A stretch of DNA of 64,000 nt from DASUAS01 sp963819475 (GTDB lineage Bacteria; Actinomycetota; Acidimicrobiia; IMCC26256; DASPTH01): the NCBI GenBank assembly GCA_963819475.1, contig CAWFWE010000010.1, positions 186,001-250,000 of the forward strand, read 5' to 3'. Under the pieces are notes generated by a model, which was not told where the DNA came from, did not search any database, and worked only from the letters and a program-made list of their open reading frames with translations. Both the position numbers and the translations under genes were made by a program. Shown here in pieces: positions 1 to 8,298 of this stretch (positions within the stretch are counted from its first letter, which is position 1; every line of letters starts with the position of its first letter).

Positions 1-1600
1 CACCAAGCGGAGCGGAGGTGCTGTACCAACCGAGATACTGGAGGGGTGCCCACGCGCCACCGCTCTCGTGCCGCCAATACGTCGCGCCGTCGCCGCCCCG
101 CACGAACACGGAGATGCCTGCCGCGTCGCCGACTGCGACGGGCGCCGCCGTGACGTAGCCGCCGAGGCTCTGCCAACTCGCCCCACCGCGGATGTTTCTG
201 GCGTACAAGGCGCCATCCCCGCCCACGACGAACGCATAGGCGCCGGACGCATCAGCGGCGAGCGACGGCGGCGAGTCGAGGTAGCCGCCGAAGTTCTGCC
301 ATCCCGACCACCCGGTCGCGGTGAGATGGCGGGCGTGGAGCGCCCCGTCACCACCTCGAACGGCCACCCACAGGCCGCTCGAATCCACGACCGCGGCCGG
401 GAACGAGGTGAGGTACCCGCCGAGTGGCTGCCACCCTTGCCAGACGCCACCGACGATGCGACCGACGTACAACGCACCATCGCCCCCCCGCACGAACACA
501 TAGCTCCCGACCGTTCCTGATACCCCCGCGGGATCGGCAACGGCGAACGGAAGCGAGGTCAGGACGCCGCCGGCAGCGTGGTACCCGGACCAGGTCGAGC
601 CCGTAGCGTGTTGCCAATAGAGCCCTCCGTCACCACCTCGGACGAAGGCATACACGCCGGAAGGGTCCTGCGGGTCCGCAACTGCCGAGGGGTCGGCGGT
701 GACCGCGCCGCCCAACGACATCCATGAGGGAGTCGGGTTCGAACTCACGAAACCCGTCAGACGGATGCGGCGAACGGCACTTCCCCCGCTGGGCGCCAAA
801 TTCTCGTTGATGCGCAGCCAGGCGCGTTGCGGCCCAGCCGCACCGACCAGCGGCTGGAACCGAACCTGGTAGACGCACGATTCGCCCACGTGGAGCACCG
901 TGGATTGACCGCAAGTGGCCAGGTAGACACCGAAGTTCAGCGAATCCGGCCCTTGGCTGCTGAGCGTGAGGTCCGAGGGCCCGTTGTTGGTGACGGTGAC
1001 GTCCTTCCACGGGGTGGGAACTCCACCCGCGGCTACCGACCCGAAGTCCGCCACGGCTGTGGGCATGGTGGTCGTTCGGTAGTCCGCCGTCGCGTTGTAC
1101 GACACGGCACCAATGACGGCGGGATCTTCAGCGTTGCAGTGAAACTCAAACCGACTGGAGAAGGTGACAGGGTTCCCGCTTCCGTCCAGGGAGATCTGGT
1201 CGACCGAGAACGCCCCGCTCGCCGTGGTGCACGCCACGCCATCACCGGAGAGATCCAGGCCGATATGACTCCCGTCCGCGACGCGTTGCGCGTACGCGTA
1301 GTCGGCCACCATCAGCGCCTGACCATCGACGGGAGCGAAGGTGATGGTGAAGCTGTGACCGCCCTGGTTCACCGCAAAGGTCAGCGCGGCACCGGAGTGG
1401 CTCGCCGTCACGGCTGCAAACGAATACGAATGCCCGCCGGTGACGGTCGCCCCATCCTCGCCGTCGACGAACATCGCAGTCAACGGAGTAGCCAGACTGG
1501 CCGGCCGAACACTCTGCGCGCTCGCGTGGGAACCATCGACCGAAACCAGCGCTGCGAACATCAACGTCAACAGCACCGCGACCGTTGCGACGCGATTCAT
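1..1600 (-). CDS. secreted choice-of-anchor/beta-propeller-like protein, C-terminus cut by window edge
   Basis: An uninterrupted frame runs from an ATG at 1600 to the window edge with no stop, so the end is missing. The product starts with a signal peptide (MNRVATVAVLLTLMFAALVS, then an ASA-type cleavage region). A beta-sandwich region of the ASPM/SPD-2/Hydin or choice-of-anchor D type follows (roughly residues 170-285, with DFGSVAAGG and TVTNNG). At least five repeats of about 45 residues come next, each centred on (V)RGGDG(A/G)LY, which resemble PLL-like or tectonin-type propeller blades. A GAGGGG stretch about 9 bases before the ATG is a possible ribosome site. It is probably an exported lectin- or adhesin-like surface protein. 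The ligand is unknown; the propeller assignment is by pattern only. Confidence 0.75.
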   Translation of the reverse strand, partial: MNRVATVAVLLTLMFAALVSVDGSHASAQSVRPASLATPLTAMFVDGEDGATVTGGHSYSFAAVTASHSGAALTFAVNQGGHSFTITFAPVDGQALMVADYAYAQRVADGSHIGLDLSGDGVACTTASGAFSVDQISLDGSGNPVTFSSRFEFHCNAEDPAVIGAVSYNATADYRTTTMPTAVADFGSVAAGGVPTPWKDVTVTNNGPSDLTLSSQGPDSLNFGVYLATCGQSTVLHVGESCVYQVRFQPLVGAAGPQRAWLRINENLAPSGGSAVRRIRLTGFVSSNPTPSWMSLGGAVTADPSAVADPQDPSGVYAFVRGGDGGLYWQHATGSTWSGYHAAGGVLTSLPFAVADPAGVSGTVGSYVFVRGGDGALYVGRIVGGVWQGWQPLGGYLTSFPAAVVDSSGLWVAVRGGDGALHARHLTATGWSGWQNFGGYLDSPPSLAADASGAYAFVVGGDGALYARNIRGGASWQSLGGYVTAAPVAVGDAAGISVFVRGGDGATYWRHESGGAWAPLQYLGWYSTSAPLG

Positions 1601-1801
1601 CCCCCAACCCCTCACGACTGCCCTCCACGTCCTCGTTGGCTCCACCAAGGTGTCGGTCCGCGCCCCGCAACATCCCGATTCGGCCACTGGTCCGCCATGT
1701 TTAACCCACACGCATCGCTGCGCCATGTCTTTGAAGTCAGTTCTTCCTAACCTCGGAACTGCTTCAGCCATCGTCACCAAACGGCGAGAGGTGAGCAGCT
1801 G

Positions 1802-2917
1802 ATGACGCTGCAGTTCGTGTGTCCGGCCCCTCGGCAGCCTGCGGGTGGGGTCGAGAAGATCTATCAGTTCGTCGCGGCGCTCGAGCGAGCCGGAGTTCAG
1901 GCGGTGGTCGTGCACCCGAACGGCGCGAAGCCGCTCGCGTACTGGTTCGACGCAGCGGCGACGGTCGTTCGTGCCGACAAGCTCGATTTCGATGTCGAGC
2001 GAGATGTGCTGGTCGTGCCCGAACGCTGGGCCTTCGACGTTCACCTTCCGGACTATGCACAGGTGATCGTCCTGAACCAGGGGGCGTATCTCACGTTCGG
2101 ACGGCTTCCGCTTCCTGAACCCGGCACGGACGTGTCCTCGCTGATACCCGGACCCTTCCGTCACGATGGGCTCCTGGGCGTCGTGTGCGTGTCGACCGAC
2201 AGCGAGCGTTACCTCCGGTTCACCTTCCCCGAGCTGGAAGTTCGCCGAATCCACGTCGGGATCGACACCGCGGTGTTCAGCCCCGGCGACACCTGGCGGG
2301 TCCATGCGCTGGCCTACATGCCGCGTCGGCGATCCGACGAGGTCGGAGAGCTGCTGCGAATTCTCGCGAGTCGAGGGCGGAGTCCCGACTGGTTGCTCCG
2401 TCCCCTCGAGGGCCTCGATCACCGTGGAGTCGCTGATGCGCTCCGCGCCTCCCCCGTCTTCCTGAACTTTCCGATCCGGGAAGGGTTCCCACTTCCGCCG
2501 CTCGAAGCCATGGCGTGTGGATGCATCGTCATCGGGTACACGGGCCGCGGCGGAGACGAGTATCTGCTTCCGGACTGTTCCTTTCCAGTGCCCGAAGGTG
2601 ACTCGATCGAGTACGCACGGGTCGTCGAGACGGTGATCGACGCATACACGAAGAAGGACCAGCGGCTGACTGCGATCAGCCGAGCGGCGATCGACCTCGT
2701 GTCCAGGCAATACACGTTGGACCGACAGGATCGGGAAACCGTCGAGGTCTTCACGCAGCTTGCCCCCACGCCACGTGCACGAGCTGGCGCGTCGACGAAG
2801 GTGCCGATGGATTCGATCCTCCGCGACGTGCCCGCGCACGATCCCGGCCGCGCCCGCGTGCTCGCGTACCACGCTCGAGAAGGACTTCGGACGCTGATAC
2901 GACGAGGACACCGGTAG
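1802..2917 (+). CDS. glycosyltransferase, GT4/GT1-like
   Basis: A 371-residue protein with the GT-B look of a retaining glycosyltransferase. The N-terminal half has a Rossmann-like start (LQFVCPAPRQPAGGVEKIY). The C-terminal half carries the E-x7-E nucleotide-sugar motif in EGFPLPPLEAMACGC (near residue 228), followed by GRGGDEYLL. The donor and acceptor cannot be read from sequence. It lies 6 bases upstream of an FkbM methyltransferase, so the pair probably acts in one surface-glycan or glycolipid pathway. The start is the ATG just after GAGAGGTGAGCAGCTG; the ribosome site is weak and spaced about 10 bases away. The upstream 200 bases are shared with the divergent propeller gene and show nothing else distinct. 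Confidence 0.85.
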   Translation: MTLQFVCPAPRQPAGGVEKIYQFVAALERAGVQAVVVHPNGAKPLAYWFDAAATVVRADKLDFDVERDVLVVPERWAFDVHLPDYAQVIVLNQGAYLTFGRLPLPEPGTDVSSLIPGPFRHDGLLGVVCVSTDSERYLRFTFPELEVRRIHVGIDTAVFSPGDTWRVHALAYMPRRRSDEVGELLRILASRGRSPDWLLRPLEGLDHRGVADALRASPVFLNFPIREGFPLPPLEAMACGCIVIGYTGRGGDEYLLPDCSFPVPEGDSIEYARVVETVIDAYTKKDQRLTAISRAAIDLVSRQYTLDRQDRETVEVFTQLAPTPRARAGASTKVPMDSILRDVPAHDPGRARVLAYHAREGLRTLIRRGHR

Positions 2918-2923
2918 GGAGTC

Positions 2924-3760
2924 ATGCGGAGCACATGGCGCGCTGCTCTCGATCGCCCGGGTCGATACCGACTGCTTGCGCTGCTGGAGTCGGCCGCATA
3001 CTCGTGGAACTACCGGCGTCCGGTCTGGATCACGAGGAATGGTTCCTACTGGACCGTCCGAACCTGGCGCGGCGCGACGACGGTGTCGGCCGGCTACCGA
3101 TGGCGTGGTCCTGATTTCTGGCGCACCCTGACCGAGGATCTTCTGTTCTTCCAGTACCGCCCGCGTGCCGGCGACGTCGTCGTCGATGTCGGCGCAGGAA
3201 TGGGCGAGGAGCTGCCCGCTCTCTGCCAATCGGTTGCTCCGGGTGGGAGGGTGATCGCCATCGAGGCCCACCCGTTCACGTATGAGGGATTGGTCCGGGC
3301 GATCTCGCTCAACCGGCTCGCCAATTGCGTTCCGGTCGCGGCTGCCGTCTCGGACCGGACGGGCCTGGCGACGATCAGCGATGGCGATGATCCCGACCTG
3401 AACAGCACCCTCCCCGGTGCTCTCGTGACACGCGCGCACGTCCAGGTGCCGGCCTTCACGCTCGATGACCTGGCGCAGCGCATGTCGATCGAGCGGATCG
3501 ACCTCCTCAAGATGAACATCGAAGGTGCAGAGCGTCTGGCCATCCGTGGCATGAACCGTGTGTTGCACCAGACGCGAAACGTCGTGATCTCGTGCCACGA
3601 CTTCCTCGCGGCTGAATCCGGAGACGAATCCCTCAAGACCAAGGACCTGATTGTCAACGCACTGAGGTCCGCGGGCTTCCGCGTTCTCACTCGGGACGAC
3701 GAACGCGGGTTCGTTGCCGACTACGTCTACGGAACGCGGGACGCGAGGACGGGACCGTAG
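2924..3760 (+). CDS. FkbM family methyltransferase
   Basis: A 278-residue SAM-dependent methyltransferase. The SAM-binding glycine motif is VVVDVGAGMGEE near residue 85, and the FkbM-family signature DLLKMNIEGAE is near residue 193. FkbM enzymes usually O-methylate sugars or polyketides. It begins 6 bases after the GT4-like gene and is almost certainly cotranscribed with it, so methylation of the glycan made by that enzyme is the simplest guess. The N-terminal 60 residues are variable and give no further clue. It ends 19 bases before the convergent SRPBCC gene. Confidence 0.88.
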   Translation: MRSTWRAALDRPGRYRLLALLESAAYSWNYRRPVWITRNGSYWTVRTWRGATTVSAGYRWRGPDFWRTLTEDLLFFQYRPRAGDVVVDVGAGMGEELPALCQSVAPGGRVIAIEAHPFTYEGLVRAISLNRLANCVPVAAAVSDRTGLATISDGDDPDLNSTLPGALVTRAHVQVPAFTLDDLAQRMSIERIDLLKMNIEGAERLAIRGMNRVLHQTRNVVISCHDFLAAESGDESLKTKDLIVNALRSAGFRVLTRDDERGFVADYVYGTRDARTGP

Positions 3761-3778
3761 GGATCGCGCCGCGAACGG

Positions 3779-4231
3779 TCAGGCCGCGCTCGCGTCGCGG
3801 TGGGTCGCGGCGTACTCGGCCAGGCCGCGGACGCAGCCGGCGAGGAAGCGGCGGATTCCCCGCTCGACGAGCCAGCCCGTCCCGCGTACGGCCGGGAAGA
3901 ACGACGACTGCCACCGGATGTGCGTGCCGCCGGGCACCGGCTCGAGCTCCACCTCGCCGACGTAGTCACGCACCGGCAGGCCCGAGAGCGACGCGTACCG
4001 GAGGCGCCGGTCGGGCCCGAGCTCGAGCACCTGGTCGCGGCCCGTCGTCCGGCCGCGGCGGAACACCCGGATGGCGCCGACGCCCTCGGGCGCACCGTCA
4101 CCCGGTTGCTCGAGCTCGAACGACTCGATCGGCGACCAGTCGGGCCAGGTCGCGCCGTTCGTGAGGAGCGCGTAGACCGCGTCCGGGGACGCCAGACTCG
4201 TCGCGGAGACCTCGATCCGTCGTCGTCGCAT
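3779..4231 (-). CDS. SRPBCC family protein (polyketide cyclase/dehydratase-like)
   Basis: A 150-residue START/SRPBCC-fold protein. It opens with the family pattern for a ligand-binding helix-grip domain (IEVSATSLASPDAVYALLTNGATWPDWSP) and ends with the long C-terminal helix (VERGIRRFLAGCVRGLAEYAA). Such proteins bind hydrophobic ligands in a cavity; the ligand here is unknown. I chose ATG 4231 because the frame upstream runs into the palindromic operator pair at 4254-4283; an AAAGG lies about 9 bases before the ATG. It diverges from the TetR-flavin reductase fusion and is the obvious candidate for its target gene. Confidence 0.8.
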   Translation of the reverse strand: MRRRRIEVSATSLASPDAVYALLTNGATWPDWSPIESFELEQPGDGAPEGVGAIRVFRRGRTTGRDQVLELGPDRRLRYASLSGLPVRDYVGEVELEPVPGGTHIRWQSSFFPAVRGTGWLVERGIRRFLAGCVRGLAEYAATHRDASAA

Positions 4232-4253
4232 TTGCCGCGCCTTTCCACTCGTT

Positions 4254-4283
4254 GTACCATACGGTACGTGTACCAGATGGTAC
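4254..4283. promoter_or_regulatory. tandem palindromic operators between divergent SRPBCC and TetR-fusion genes
   Basis: Two perfect inverted repeats of the form GTACC-N4-GGTAC lie side by side at 4254-4267 (spacer ATAC) and 4270-4283 (spacer AGAT), with centres 16 bases apart. They lie between the two divergent start codons (4231 and 4306). Tandem palindromes at this place are typical of TetR-family operators bound by two dimers. Binding by the fusion protein encoded next door is inferred. Confidence 0.75.
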
Positions 4284-4305
4284 GCCGTCATCATCCGGAG
4301 GTCAA

Positions 4306-5490
4306 GTGACCGAGGCGCCGAACTCACGGGAGCGGCTGCTCGACGCCTCGATCGGCTACGTGCGGGAGCACGGCGTGGCGGAGCTGAGCCTGCGGCGCCT
4401 GGCCGCGGCCATCGGCACCAGCCACCGGATGCTGATCTACCACTTCGGATCCAAGCAGGGGCTCCTGGTCGCGATCGTCCGCGCGGTCGAGGAGCAGCAA
4501 CGCCGGACCCTGGCCGAGCTCGACGCCGACCCGTCGCTCTCACCCTCCGACATCGCCCGCCGGATGTGGCAGCAGCTCGCCGACCCGTCGTTGTGGGCCA
4601 ACGAGCGCCTCTTCTTCGAGACCTACGGCCAGGCCCTCCAGGCCCGGGCCCACACCGTCGACTTCCTGGACGACGTCGTGGAGTCGTGGCTCAGTCCGAT
4701 CGCGGAGATGCGGAGCGCGCAAGGGGTGCCCGCCGAGGTGGCCGCGGCCCAGGCGCGCCTCGACCTGGCCGTGACGCGCGGGCTGCTCCTCGATCTCCTC
4801 GCCACCGGTGACCGCGCCGGCACCGACGCCGCGGTGGAGCACTCCATCACGCTGTTCGAGTCCTGGCGCGCGACCCTCCCCGACCCACCGCTCCTCACCG
4901 CGACCGCGAGCACGCCCGCCCCTGACGCCGACGACAGGGTCCGACTGCTGCTGCTGTCGGGCAGCCTGCGCGCGCGGTCGACGAACTCGGCCGTGGTGCG
5001 CACCGCGCAGCTGGTCGCGCCCGCGGGGGTTGCGACCACCGTGTACGACGCCGTCGCCGACCTTCCACCGTTCAACCCCGACGACGACGCGGATCCACTG
5101 CACCCGGCCGTCGCGGACCTCCGCGCCCAGATCCACCGCGCCGACGGCGTCCTGCTCTCCACGCCCGAGTATGCGGGCGCGCTCCCGGGCGCGTTCAAGA
5201 ACGTCCTCGACTGGATGATCGGTGACGACCAGGCGCGCTCGATCGCCGGGAAGCCGGTCGCGTGGATCAACGCGTCGGTGCGCGACGCGACCGACGCCCA
5301 CGAATCGCTCCGGAAGGTGCTCGGCTACGCCAGCGCGGAGATCGTGGAAGACGCGTGCGCGCACATCCCGGTGTCGACCGCGCTCGTCGATGCCGAGGGC
5401 GTCATCGAGGACGACGCGGTGCGCGCCCGGATCGCGACGTCACTGGCCGCGCTCGCGGCCGTCAGTGGCGACGTCGCCGACGGTGCGTGA
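4306..5490 (+). CDS. TetR-family regulator fused to NADPH-dependent FMN reductase
   Basis: A 394-residue two-domain protein in one open frame. Residues 1 to about 205 are a TetR regulator: the N-terminal helix-turn-helix includes LSLRRLAAAIGTSHRMLIYHF, followed by a helical ligand domain. From about residue 211 a flavodoxin-fold FMN reductase begins, with the phosphate-binding loop SGSLRARSTNSAV and the family signature TPEYAGALPGAFKNVLDW near residue 285. The start is GTG 4306, preceded by GGAGG at 4297-4301; an in-frame TTG 54 bases upstream would overlap the operators. The fusion suggests a repressor that senses flavin, quinone or NADPH redox state, or that modifies its own inducer. It overlaps the convergent GerW-like gene by 29 bases. 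Confidence 0.88.
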   Translation: MTEAPNSRERLLDASIGYVREHGVAELSLRRLAAAIGTSHRMLIYHFGSKQGLLVAIVRAVEEQQRRTLAELDADPSLSPSDIARRMWQQLADPSLWANERLFFETYGQALQARAHTVDFLDDVVESWLSPIAEMRSAQGVPAEVAAAQARLDLAVTRGLLLDLLATGDRAGTDAAVEHSITLFESWRATLPDPPLLTATASTPAPDADDRVRLLLLSGSLRARSTNSAVVRTAQLVAPAGVATTVYDAVADLPPFNPDDDADPLHPAVADLRAQIHRADGVLLSTPEYAGALPGAFKNVLDWMIGDDQARSIAGKPVAWINASVRDATDAHESLRKVLGYASAEIVEDACAHIPVSTALVDAEGVIEDDAVRARIATSLAALAAVSGDVADGA

Positions 5491-5857
5491 GGACCCGCCC
5501 GAACACGAGGATCCCGACGATCGCCACCACCTGGCCCCCGAACACGATCCGGCTCACGTCGACCGACGGCACCCAGGTGACGGTGCCGCCGCTGACCACG
5601 ACGGTGCCGACCGGGCGCACGTTGACCCCGAACCCCACGCCGCCACCGGCACCGGCTCCCTTGGCGTCGGGCGCGTCGCCTTCACCACCCCCTCCCCCGC
5701 CGCCCCCGCGGACCGCGGCGACGGGGATGACGGTGACCCCGTCGACCTCGTAGGGGTCGCCGAACACCCGCTTGACGGTGAGGACGTCCTTCACCGCATC
5801 GAGCCTCGACAGTGCGCTCGTCATCGCCGACTCTCCCTGTGGGTGCTCCGAAGCCAT
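5462..5857 (-). CDS. GerW/YtfJ-like family protein
   Basis: A 131-residue protein. Its core (DVLTVKRVFGDPYEVDGVTVIPVAAV, followed by a glycine run and GVGFGVNVRPVGTVVV) matches the GerW/YtfJ family first named from Bacillus spores but widespread in actinobacteria of unknown role. A hydrophobic C-terminal helix (QVVAIVGILVFGRVL) with a basic tail suggests a membrane anchor. ATG 5857 is chosen because AGGAGG sits 5 bases upstream; two earlier in-frame ATG/GTG codons lack this. Its 3' end overlaps the TetR-fusion gene by 29 bases. Confidence 0.72.
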   Translation of the reverse strand: MASEHPQGESAMTSALSRLDAVKDVLTVKRVFGDPYEVDGVTVIPVAAVRGGGGGGGGEGDAPDAKGAGAGGGVGFGVNVRPVGTVVVSGGTVTWVPSVDVSRIVFGGQVVAIVGILVFGRVLTHRRRRRH

Positions 5858-5914
5858 CACGACCTCCTGCTGTGACATCGCTGCGACCGGCGCGCCGGCG
5901 GGCGCGCTCCGAGA

Positions 5915-5926
5915 GTGGGTACCCAC
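5915..5926. promoter_or_regulatory. 12-bp perfect palindrome upstream of the GerW-like gene
   Basis: GTGGGTACCCAC is fully self-complementary and lies about 58 bases before the GerW-like start codon. It may be an operator, or chance. The rest of 5858-5959 shows nothing recognisable. Confidence 0.25.
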
Positions 5927-5959
5927 GGGCGACCGGCGTCGACCACCCGGCAGATGAGG

Positions 5960-6823
5960 TCAGTCCGCCAGGGCCGGCAGGCCGATGGGGTTCGGGTACG
6001 GGATGAGCCCGCTCGCGACCACGTCGCGCGCGAGCGGCTCGAGGCCGCGCATCAGCCCGTCGACGGCATCGGGCGGCGCCGCCGCGAAGAGCACGCGGGC
6101 GGCGGCGTCGGTGGCGCGCTCGACCAGGGCGCGCAGATCGCGCCCGGCGTCCGTCGCGCCGCCGTCCCGGTCGACCAGGCCGCGCTCGCGCAGCCGGTCG
6201 GTCGCGGCCGCCCACTCGTCCTCGGTCCATCCCCGGCTCGTGCGCAGGAGCTCGGTGGGCACTCCGGCCTCGGCCGCCAACAACACGTGCGCTTCACAAC
6301 CGTCGAGCCGGGCGCGCCGCAACGCGGTCACGTGGCCGTCGCCGCGGTGCTCGCGGATGGTCGTGCAGTGCTGCCAGACCTCGGCCACCGGGTCGTCGGG
6401 ACGCGCCACCTCGCGGTTGGCGCGGTAGAGCGGACGGGTCGGGTCGTCGGCCGCGGACGTCACGACGTCGCGCAGCATGCCGACGACCGCGGGTGCAACC
6501 TCGTCGACGGTCGGGCACACCTCCCGCAACGCGGCCATCGCCGCCCGCGATCGGGCGCGCACGAGGGACTCCGGGGTCGCGAACGACCACGCGTCGGGAA
6601 TCGCCCGCTCGACCATCGGAGGCGCGAAGTTGTAGAAGGCCTTGGTCACCACCTCCGCACCGACCGCGCCCAGCGGCGCGGCGCGGAAGCCGAAGTAGCC
6701 CATCCAGAAGCCCTTCATCCCGCACGCGACCGCGGCCGCGCGCGATTCGTCGGCGAAGTACGTGACCGCGTGGACGGTCTCGACGCGCACCCAGAGGGCG
6801 CGCACGTCCTCGGAGGTGGTCAC
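5960..6823 (-). CDS. SCO6745 family protein
   Basis: A 287-residue protein resembling the actinobacterial SCO6745 family: an N-terminal helical region (LWVRVETVHAVTYF, GFWMGYFGFRAAPLG) and a C-terminal winged-helix-like region (LLRTSRGWTEDEWAAATDRLRERGLVDRDG). The function of the family is not established. I chose GTG 6823 because its GTGA overlaps the TGA of the preceding metallo-hydrolase gene, the usual sign of translational coupling. It is the last gene of the TetR-headed operon 8909-5960. Confidence 0.8.
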   Translation of the reverse strand: MTTSEDVRALWVRVETVHAVTYFADESRAAAVACGMKGFWMGYFGFRAAPLGAVGAEVVTKAFYNFAPPMVERAIPDAWSFATPESLVRARSRAAMAALREVCPTVDEVAPAVVGMLRDVVTSAADDPTRPLYRANREVARPDDPVAEVWQHCTTIREHRGDGHVTALRRARLDGCEAHVLLAAEAGVPTELLRTSRGWTEDEWAAATDRLRERGLVDRDGGATDAGRDLRALVERATDAAARVLFAAAPPDAVDGLMRGLEPLARDVVASGLIPYPNPIGLPALAD

Positions 6824-7545
6824 GCCCCGGCCGCCGCCAGCCGCCGGTCGTAGTCGTCGGCCAGCGCCAGCAGCGCCGCCGCGCTGTCGCCCTCGAACGA
6901 CGAGCCGTGCATGATCGCCAGCCGGGCGGGCTGCAGCTCGGCGAGCTTCCGGATCGTGCTCCCCGTCTGCGGCGTCAGGCACGTCGCCCGGAACATGTCC
7001 TCCGCCTGGCTCGCGGGTTCGACGACGTCGTCGCCGGTGATCGCCGGGCCCGGGCCGACCTGCGACATCACGTCACCGCAGAACAGCGTGCCGGTGGTCT
7101 CCTCGTAGAGCGTGTGCGCGTCCCAGCCGTGGGGCACGTGCGGCGTGTCCAGGTTGCGGATGCGCTTCCCACCGAGGTCGAGGACCTCGTCGGGGCCGAG
7201 CGGGCGCGGCGGTCGGTCGGCGAGGTCGTCGATCGACACCATGCATCCCAGCGCGCCGTGCGCGACCTGGGCGTCGGGGGCGGCGGCGAGGAACTGGTTC
7301 ATCGCGCCGCACTCGTCGGCCTCCAGGTGGCCGAAGGTGATCCACCGCAGGCGCTCGACGGGCATGATCCGCCCGATCGCCGCCGACACGAGCGGGAACA
7401 TCCCCCGTTGGCCGGTGTGGAACAGCAGCGGCTCGTCGGCATCGACCAGGAACTGGTTGAACGTGAAGCCGGTCGGCCCCACCTCGGGCACGAAGGTCGA
7501 GAAGCGGTAGATGCCGTCGGCGATCTCGGTGACGTCGGTCTCCAT
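6820..7545 (-). CDS. flavodiiron-like MBL-fold metallo-hydrolase
   Basis: A 241-residue metallo-beta-lactamase-fold protein, the length of a single domain without flavodoxin. The metal motifs resemble those of flavodiiron proteins rather than classical hydrolases: GHLEADECG in place of H-x-E-x-D-H, then PHGWD, CGDVM and MHGSS. The last His of the first motif is Glu here. Flavodiiron domains reduce O2 or NO; whether this one does is unknown. AAAGGA lies 8 bases before ATG 7545. It is third in the TetR operon and overlaps the next gene by 4 bases. Confidence 0.8.
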   Translation of the reverse strand: METDVTEIADGIYRFSTFVPEVGPTGFTFNQFLVDADEPLLFHTGQRGMFPLVSAAIGRIMPVERLRWITFGHLEADECGAMNQFLAAAPDAQVAHGALGCMVSIDDLADRPPRPLGPDEVLDLGGKRIRNLDTPHVPHGWDAHTLYEETTGTLFCGDVMSQVGPGPAITGDDVVEPASQAEDMFRATCLTPQTGSTIRKLAELQPARLAIMHGSSFEGDSAAALLALADDYDRRLAAAGA

Positions 7546-7557
7546 GGCTGGGTCCTT

Positions 7558-8298
7558 TCAGAGCGGGAGCGGGTTGGCGAGGATGCCGGTGCCGGGACGG
7601 CGCCCGGAGAGGACCTGCACGAACTCGATGGCGTCGATCTCGACCCGCTCGCCGTTCGTGCCCTGGCTGAACTTGCCCCCCGCCGGCCCCTCGAGCACGA
7701 GCTCGAACGGCTGGCCGTGGATGTCAGCCCACTCTCCCACGATGTCGGCCACGAGACGACCGTCGTGGTCGGGGGTGAGGTCCATCCCGTGGCCGGTCGC
7801 GGCACACAGGTCGATGCGGTGGGCCCACACGTCGCGCGTGAACCCGACGTCGAGCAGGTACCAGAGCCCCACCCAGCCGACGGGGGGCCCGAACGGGATC
7901 GGCAGGTGGCGCATGGGCGCCGGCGTCCGCCAGCGACCGGCGACGGCCTTCGGGCCGATGGCCTGCAACCGGGTCACGACCTCGTCGTTCGTGAGGTGGG
8001 CGCGCTCGCGGATCTGGAGCTCGTTCATGCCGTCGACCCAGTGGTGCGAATCGATCTGGCGGTTCAGCGGCACGCCGCGGACGAGCTGGTGGACGAACTG
8101 CGGGAAGCTCGCCTGCGCGTCGCCCGAGCCCAGCACGTGCAGGACCACCTTGCGCACGTCCCAGGCGGTGCAGTCGGTGGGCAGCGCCCACTCGCCATCG
8201 CTGAACGACGCGGTGAGCGCGGCGAACCGCCGGAACTCCTCCTCTGCGATCACCTTGGCCTCGGGCCGTTGGATGCGTTGGACCTGTAGGTCGCTCAT
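7558..8298 (-). CDS. maleylpyruvate isomerase/DinB-type (MDMPI) family protein
   Basis: A 246-residue protein of the DinB/MDMPI four-helix fold. The N-terminal pattern DGEWALPTDCTAWDVRKVVLHV is typical, with HHWVDG and a C-terminal domain (SGRRPGTGIL) seen in actinobacterial relatives. Characterised family members are mycothiol-dependent isomerases, but most are of unknown activity. Its ATG overlaps the TGA of the upstream TetR gene as ATGA, so the two are translationally coupled. It is second in the operon, 12 bases before the metallo-hydrolase. Confidence 0.82.
   Translation of the reverse strand: MSDLQVQRIQRPEAKVIAEEEFRRFAALTASFSDGEWALPTDCTAWDVRKVVLHVLGSGDAQASFPQFVHQLVRGVPLNRQIDSHHWVDGMNELQIRERAHLTNDEVVTRLQAIGPKAVAGRWRTPAPMRHLPIPFGPPVGWVGLWYLLDVGFTRDVWAHRIDLCAATGHGMDLTPDHDGRLVADIVGEWADIHGQPFELVLEGPAGGKFSQGTNGERVEIDAIEFVQVLSGRRPGTGILANPLPL

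Noticed and set aside
1..740. Regular repeats that might be a CRISPR array or tandem DNA repeat
   Set aside because: The repetition is in the protein (propeller blades); the DNA copies differ and there are no constant repeats with unique spacers. No CRISPR array was seen anywhere.
733..745. GGTTCGAAC resembling a tRNA T-arm
   Set aside because: It lies inside the propeller-protein frame and no acceptor stem or anticodon arm surrounds it. No tRNA, rRNA or tmRNA was found in the window.
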